Below are positions 60,216-64,000 of a stretch of 64,000 nt of DNA, piece after piece. How positions within the stretch are numbered: position 1 is the first letter of the stretch; each line of letters opens with the position of its first letter. The notes beneath the pieces were generated by a model that had not been told where the DNA came from, did no database searches, and saw only the letters and a program-made list of their open reading frames with translations. The DNA comes from a bacterium (GTDB lineage: Bacteria; Electryoneota; RPQS01): the NCBI GenBank assembly GCA_036504735.1, contig DASXUQ010000019.1, positions 372,001-436,000 of the forward strand. Reading direction: 5' to 3'. A program made the translations under genes and the position numbers.

Positions 60216-60815
60216 GATTTCCTCTCCGTGTAACCCTGAGCGCGCGGTGCATAACTCCACATCCGCATGTCGCTCAACCCTTGTTGTTATTCGGCGGGTG
60301 TAAATTTTCGAAATCGAACGGACAAAGCGGCCTGACTTTACTTAGCTAAAGCCGCACGAAACTTTTCAAATTACAAAAACCTCAAGCGAGAGTCAAGGTG
60401 GCTGTGACACAGGTACGAGAAAAGTTACGCTTGTGTGGACGGGCGCAACTGTCGCCGGAATGGAGTCAGAATTTTCCCAACTAAGCATGATTAGCCTACC
60501 TAAATGCAACAATTGCGCTACAACGCAATCTTTTCACATTGCCCATCCCGAGACTGTGCAAACACGTCGGGATAGTATCATACTATACTCTGTATAAATA
60601 TATTCTTGACTGTTAAGCATCGTGCCCGTGTCACTCTTCTGTTTTGTTAGAATGACAACAATCGGGCCAACCCTCCCAAGTTGGTCCGATATCACCAGTT
60701 AGCCCGGCCTTGTCGCATGCCTCGCGGCTTGGAAAGTGGTCCCGATTTTGCGCCCTGTAGCACTTGCATATTTCTATTAATACTATCCATAGTCATTACT
60801 ATTCAGGACGCCATT
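60216..60815. other. Intergenic gap of 600 bp between divergent genes
   Basis: It is AT-rich and must carry both promoters. For the minus strand TTGACT (60396-60391) with TAATTT 17 bases on (60373-60368) is a weak candidate. For the plus strand TAGAAT at 60648-60653 has no matching -35. I see no gene or repeat. Confidence 0.5.
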
Positions 60816-61592
60816 ATGCGCAACGCGACGACAGCCCGAATTCTCTCAGGAAACGGCCAATTTGCCGTGTCCCTGATCCGGCCAGACGGCGGGGTGGAAT
60901 TCGAAAACCAGGCTGCAAAAGATCTGCTGGGACGCCAGTCCGGGATGTCGTTATCGATTCTCGAATCGCTGACCGTTCCGGGCGGATGGGATGAGATGAT
61001 GGCGCGACTGGCCCTTGAAGGCACACTGGATTCCGTGCCGGTTCTGCTGCAGACATCCCATGGCGACGCCGAATTGTGTTACGTCACGGCCATTCCGCAA
61101 TATTCGCGCGAAGGAACACTGGAAAGCGTTTTGTGCGCCTGGGGTACACGGCGCGACGCCGCCGCGACGGGCAATGCGGAGAACCTTGCCGATTATACCC
61201 GCGACCTCGAAAGCGTGCTGGAACACCGCACCTATCAGAATCTGCTGGCCGCCGAGCAAAATGAATTTGCGCGGGATGCTCTGGATGTGCTGCCCACCGG
61301 AATCCTTGTTGCGTCCGTCGATGGCGAAATTTGCTACCGGAATCGGTCTATGGGCAATGAGTTCGGCCTGCATCCCGCCGACTATCTGCAGCTCGATATA
61401 TCCCATGTGCTGAGTTCCGACGTAGCCCAGGCCTTTGAACAGGTCGTGGAAAACGGGAGCCGGCGGTTTTTGTATGGCGTCGATCCCGGCGGGCTCCCGG
61501 CCGCGGTGGATCTGCTTCCGCTTTTGCGGCTTGGCCGGACGCAGAAGGTTGTCGTGCAGTTCCGTCGCGCAAAACGGGGAGACGTAGCATGA
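60816..61592 (+). CDS. Protein with two PAS-like domains
   Basis: This 258-residue protein starts at ATG 60816, with AGGA 7 bases before. Two PAS-like openings are visible: FAVSLIRPDGGVEFENQAAK near residue 17 and VLPTGILVASVDGEICYRNR near residue 155, each followed by strands typical of the fold. Between them is a helical connector (YTRDLESVLEHRTYQNLLAA). There is no output domain. The stop overlaps the start of the HD-GYP gene (ATGA), so it probably senses a signal and acts on or with that protein. The PAS call is from pattern and is moderately sure. Confidence 0.7.
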   Translation: MRNATTARILSGNGQFAVSLIRPDGGVEFENQAAKDLLGRQSGMSLSILESLTVPGGWDEMMARLALEGTLDSVPVLLQTSHGDAELCYVTAIPQYSREGTLESVLCAWGTRRDAAATGNAENLADYTRDLESVLEHRTYQNLLAAEQNEFARDALDVLPTGILVASVDGEICYRNRSMGNEFGLHPADYLQLDISHVLSSDVAQAFEQVVENGSRRFLYGVDPGGLPAAVDLLPLLRLGRTQKVVVQFRRAKRGDVA

Positions 61593-62767
61593 GACTGTGT
61601 CCCGTGAGAGAACTGCTGCCGGGCATGATGCTCGGCAAATCCATTTTTACGGAAGCAGGCCAGCTCCTGCTGCGAGCCGGCTATACCCTTGATGCCGAAG
61701 TGCTGCACCGTCTGGCGGCGACGGGCCGGAACGCGATCTATGTCTTTGAGGAAGGAACCGAGGATATTATCCCCGAGGATCTCATCTCCGATGAGTCCCG
61801 CGGCCGCGCGGCGGCGGCATACGGCCAGACTCTGGACCGCATGACCGAGACGATGCGCACGCGCAAGGACATTGCGCCCGACCAGCTCCGCTCGATGCTG
61901 CAGCGCGGCGGCGAATTCCGCAATGTGGTGGATGTCGATCGCGTGAGCGCCGACGTGGCGTCGATTGTGGATGAGATTATGGATTCCAGCGCCGAAGTGC
62001 TGAACCAGACCCTGATGAAAAGCCGCACGGGCTACAACACCGAACACGCGGTGGACACGGCCCTGGTGGCGCTGCTTATCGGCCGCCGCCTGCAGTATTC
62101 GCGGCGGGATCTGGTGGAACTGGGAACGGGAGCCTTTCTGCACGACCTGGGCAAGATGGCTCTGCCCGCGCTGATGAACAAGCCCCGGTCCGAGATGAGC
62201 GAGGATGAACACGCGCTGCTGCAGGAGCATCCGGTCTTCGGGCAGCAATTGCTCTTTCACAGCAGCGACCGCTTTTTTATGGCCCAGACCACCATCCTCC
62301 ATCATCACGAGCGGCAGGATGGCATGGGCTACCCGCTGGGCCTGGAGGGAAAGAACACCAAACCGCTGCTTGATCATCAGGACGCGACCAAGTACATCTT
62401 CCCCTTCGCCGAGATCGTGCGTGTCGCCGACAGCTATGACAATCTCATTGCCGGCGGCGGCCCCACCGGTGATCCGGAGCGCGCCATCCGGGACGTCATG
62501 CGGTATTCCCGTTCCGCCTACAATGCGGAAGTGGTGGCTCTGCTGGCCGAAGTGATCTCCATCTTCCCCACCGGCGCCATGGTGTGCATCGCCGAGTGTT
62601 CTTCCAAACTGCTTGAGGGCGCGCAGGGAGCAGTCATGAAGATCAACCGCGAGCGCCCGCATCATCCGCTGGTGGTGCTGCTGCGCAACGCGCGCGGCGG
62701 AAAAGTTACACCCAAGACCATCGACCTTGCCGCTGAAAGCCACGTGCGTCTCGAACTGGTGCACTGA
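61589..62767 (+). CDS. HD-GYP domain protein, probable cyclic di-GMP phosphodiesterase
   Basis: This 392-residue protein has an N-terminal domain (residues 1-60) of the kind often before HD-GYP and then the HD-GYP core. The HD pair is H185-D186 (LHDLGKMALP), HPVFGQQLLF follows, and the second metal block is HHHERQDGMGYP with H239-H240-E241 and GYP at 247-249. All hallmark residues are present, so hydrolysis of cyclic di-GMP is likely. The protein is cytoplasmic. It is translationally coupled to the PAS protein upstream. No cyclase gene is in the window. Confidence 0.9.
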   Translation: MRLCPVRELLPGMMLGKSIFTEAGQLLLRAGYTLDAEVLHRLAATGRNAIYVFEEGTEDIIPEDLISDESRGRAAAAYGQTLDRMTETMRTRKDIAPDQLRSMLQRGGEFRNVVDVDRVSADVASIVDEIMDSSAEVLNQTLMKSRTGYNTEHAVDTALVALLIGRRLQYSRRDLVELGTGAFLHDLGKMALPALMNKPRSEMSEDEHALLQEHPVFGQQLLFHSSDRFFMAQTTILHHHERQDGMGYPLGLEGKNTKPLLDHQDATKYIFPFAEIVRVADSYDNLIAGGGPTGDPERAIRDVMRYSRSAYNAEVVALLAEVISIFPTGAMVCIAECSSKLLEGAQGAVMKINRERPHHPLVVLLRNARGGKVTPKTIDLAAESHVRLELVH

Positions 62768-62822
62768 AACCGGAACCCGCTCTCGCCGCCGGGCGTTTTC
62801 TGGAGGCACAGCGGCCCCGCCC

Positions 62823-62851
62823 TTGCATATTTCCGCGAAAGAATGTATCTT
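62823..62851 (+). promoter_or_regulatory. Possible promoter of the second M3 peptidase
   Basis: TTGCAT (62823-62828), 17 bases, TATCTT (62846-62851). The -10 matches at four positions and the -35 weakly; the leader would be about 115 bases. Confidence 0.4.
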
Positions 62852-62971
62852 AATGAACTGCGACAGGAGATGCCGGAACGTCACACTTTTGTATGATGTA
62901 CCCTGAATCTTCGTGCGCCATCGTCTGACTTGCCCCAAATTTTTCACGGATTTTTGCACAGGAGACCGCAG

Positions 62972-64000
62972 ATGCGGACGTCGTTAGTCAGGAAGTTATC
63001 CCGTATCATCCTCGGAGGATTGCTTGTGCCCGTTCTCATGAGCACCGGCGTGGACGTCTTCGCCCAGACCGAAGAGTTGAAAGAGCGCTCGCAGATTCCC
63101 GAAAAGTACACGTGGAATCTGAAAGACATGTATGCCAGCGACGAAGCATGGGAAGCGGACGTTGCGGCCATCGATGGCATGATCCCGACGTTGAAGAGCT
63201 ACGAGGGCAAGATCAGCCAGTCCCCCGACCAGCTCCTGTCCTTCTTCAAGGTCTACGAAGACCTGAACAAAAAGATGGACAACGCCGGATCATACGCCAG
63301 CATGTCCTATGACCAGGACACGCGCCAGCAGAAGTATACCGGTTTCAAGGACCGCATCATGAGCGTGGGCGTCAAGATCGGCGAGGCCACCGCCTGGTTC
63401 ACGCCCGAACTGGTGTCGATTCCCGACGCCACTTTCGAGAAGTGGTACAAGGAGAAGCCGGAGTTGGCCGTCTATCGCCAGTTCATCAATGACCAGCTTC
63501 GCACACGCGCCCATACGCTGAGCCCCGCCGAAGAGCGCATTCTTGCGCTGTCGGGCAACATGGCCGTAACCCCGGTGAACGCCAGCACGGCGCTGCGCAA
63601 CACGGATATTCAGTTCCCCACGGTCAAGGATGAGAACGGCAAAGAGGTCAAGCTGTCCGAAGGCCGTTACCAGATGCTGCTGGAAAGCCCCAGCCGCGAC
63701 GTGCGCCGCGATGCGATGATGGGCATGCTCGGCACCTATATGAAGTTCCAGAATACCGCGGCGGCGCTGATGTCGGGCAATATCGCCAAGGACATTTTCT
63801 ACTCTACGTCGCGCAAGTATCACAGCGCCCTTGAAGCGTCGCTGGACAATGACAACGTGGACACCACGGTGTATCTGAACCTGATCGAGACCGTGCACAA
63901 GAATATCGCTCCGCTGCGCAAGTACGTGCAGGTGCGCCGTGAGGCCATGAAGCTTCCGGACATCCATCTGTACGACTTCAACGTCGCATTGATTCCCGAG
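62972..64000 (+). CDS. pepF: Secreted M3 family oligoendopeptidase F, second copy, cut by the window edge
   Basis: The frame runs from ATG 62972 for 343 codons to the last base, so the HExxH zinc motif lies beyond the window. GGAG lies 8 bases before the ATG. A signal peptide (SRIILGGLLVPVLMSTGVDV) is followed by oligopeptidase N-terminal blocks like those of the gene at 21395: KYTWNLKDMYASDEAWEADV, LSPAEERILALSGNMAVTPV, AALMSGNIAKDIFYSTSRKY. The two are clear paralogues. It is exported and should cut short peptides if the missing part is intact. Confidence 0.9.
   Translation, partial: MRTSLVRKLSRIILGGLLVPVLMSTGVDVFAQTEELKERSQIPEKYTWNLKDMYASDEAWEADVAAIDGMIPTLKSYEGKISQSPDQLLSFFKVYEDLNKKMDNAGSYASMSYDQDTRQQKYTGFKDRIMSVGVKIGEATAWFTPELVSIPDATFEKWYKEKPELAVYRQFINDQLRTRAHTLSPAEERILALSGNMAVTPVNASTALRNTDIQFPTVKDENGKEVKLSEGRYQMLLESPSRDVRRDAMMGMLGTYMKFQNTAAALMSGNIAKDIFYSTSRKYHSALEASLDNDNVDTTVYLNLIETVHKNIAPLRKYVQVRREAMKLPDIHLYDFNVALIPE

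Noticed and set aside
60560-60615. Promoter boxes TATACT and TATAAA in the AT-rich gap
   Set aside because: No -35 element lies at a suitable distance from either, so no start can be supported.

Overview
The window is about 64 kb of a GC-rich bacterial chromosome with dense coding on both strands. It is chromosomal backbone: I see no prophage, insertion sequence, CRISPR array, tRNA or rRNA. Four large secreted proteins end in a FlgD-like type IX secretion sorting domain carrying the NYPNPFNP motif. Together with a DUF2480 relative, two outer-membrane beta-barrels and a Tol-Pal cluster, this points to a Gram-negative member of the Fibrobacteres-Chlorobi-Bacteroidetes group, probably one of its uncultured phyla (KSB1, Zixibacteria or Electryoneota-like). 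The species cannot be fixed from this sequence.

Layout. 1-5.3 kb: a partial secreted protein, TatD nuclease, a GIY-YIG nuclease bracketed by interspersed repeats, a possible orphan small RNA, a GT4 glycosyltransferase, and a MarR regulator with an FmdB zinc ribbon. 5.4-18.5 kb: two giant sorting-domain proteins, a C25 (gingipain-like) peptidase homologue and a 2454-residue repeat protein, divergent across a 700-bp gap. 18.6-25 kb: an S9 peptidase, an M3 oligoendopeptidase and SpmAB. 25.4-28.6 kb: a lipoprotein paired with a beta-barrel. 29-40.6 kb: a metabolic block with ispG, three SnoaL-like genes, a DUF1579 protein, a NifU-like domain, resB-ccsA (System II cytochrome c assembly), dxs-ispH, lipA-iscA and two small unknowns. 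40.7-46.2 kb: tolQ-tolR-tolA-tolB, a GT2 glycosyltransferase, pal and cpoB. 46.3-51.5 kb: an AI-2E-type permease, then on the minus strand eno, a secreted unknown and an FtsB-like gene, and a YhaM-like nuclease with a DUF2007 protein. 51.6-60.2 kb: a minus-strand run of secreted and envelope genes with argF in the middle. 60.8-64 kb: a PAS protein, an HD-GYP protein and a second M3 peptidase cut by the window edge.

How it fits together. ispG, dxs and ispH supply the MEP isoprenoid pathway. IspG, IspH and LipA are all [4Fe-4S] enzymes, and an IscA-type and a NifU-type carrier lie between them. The Tol-Pal genes maintain the envelope through which the secreted peptidases and adhesin-like proteins must pass; the secretion machinery itself is not in the window. 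Several promoters share the same sigma-70 form, TTGACA, 17 or 18 bases, TATATT, and genes often overlap as ATGA.

The least explained parts are intergenic: many short palindromic repeats of several families, a repeat-flanked GIY-YIG gene, a heptamer repeat translated inside a glycosyltransferase, and a near-perfect promoter at 2837-2866 that reads into hairpins and no protein gene.
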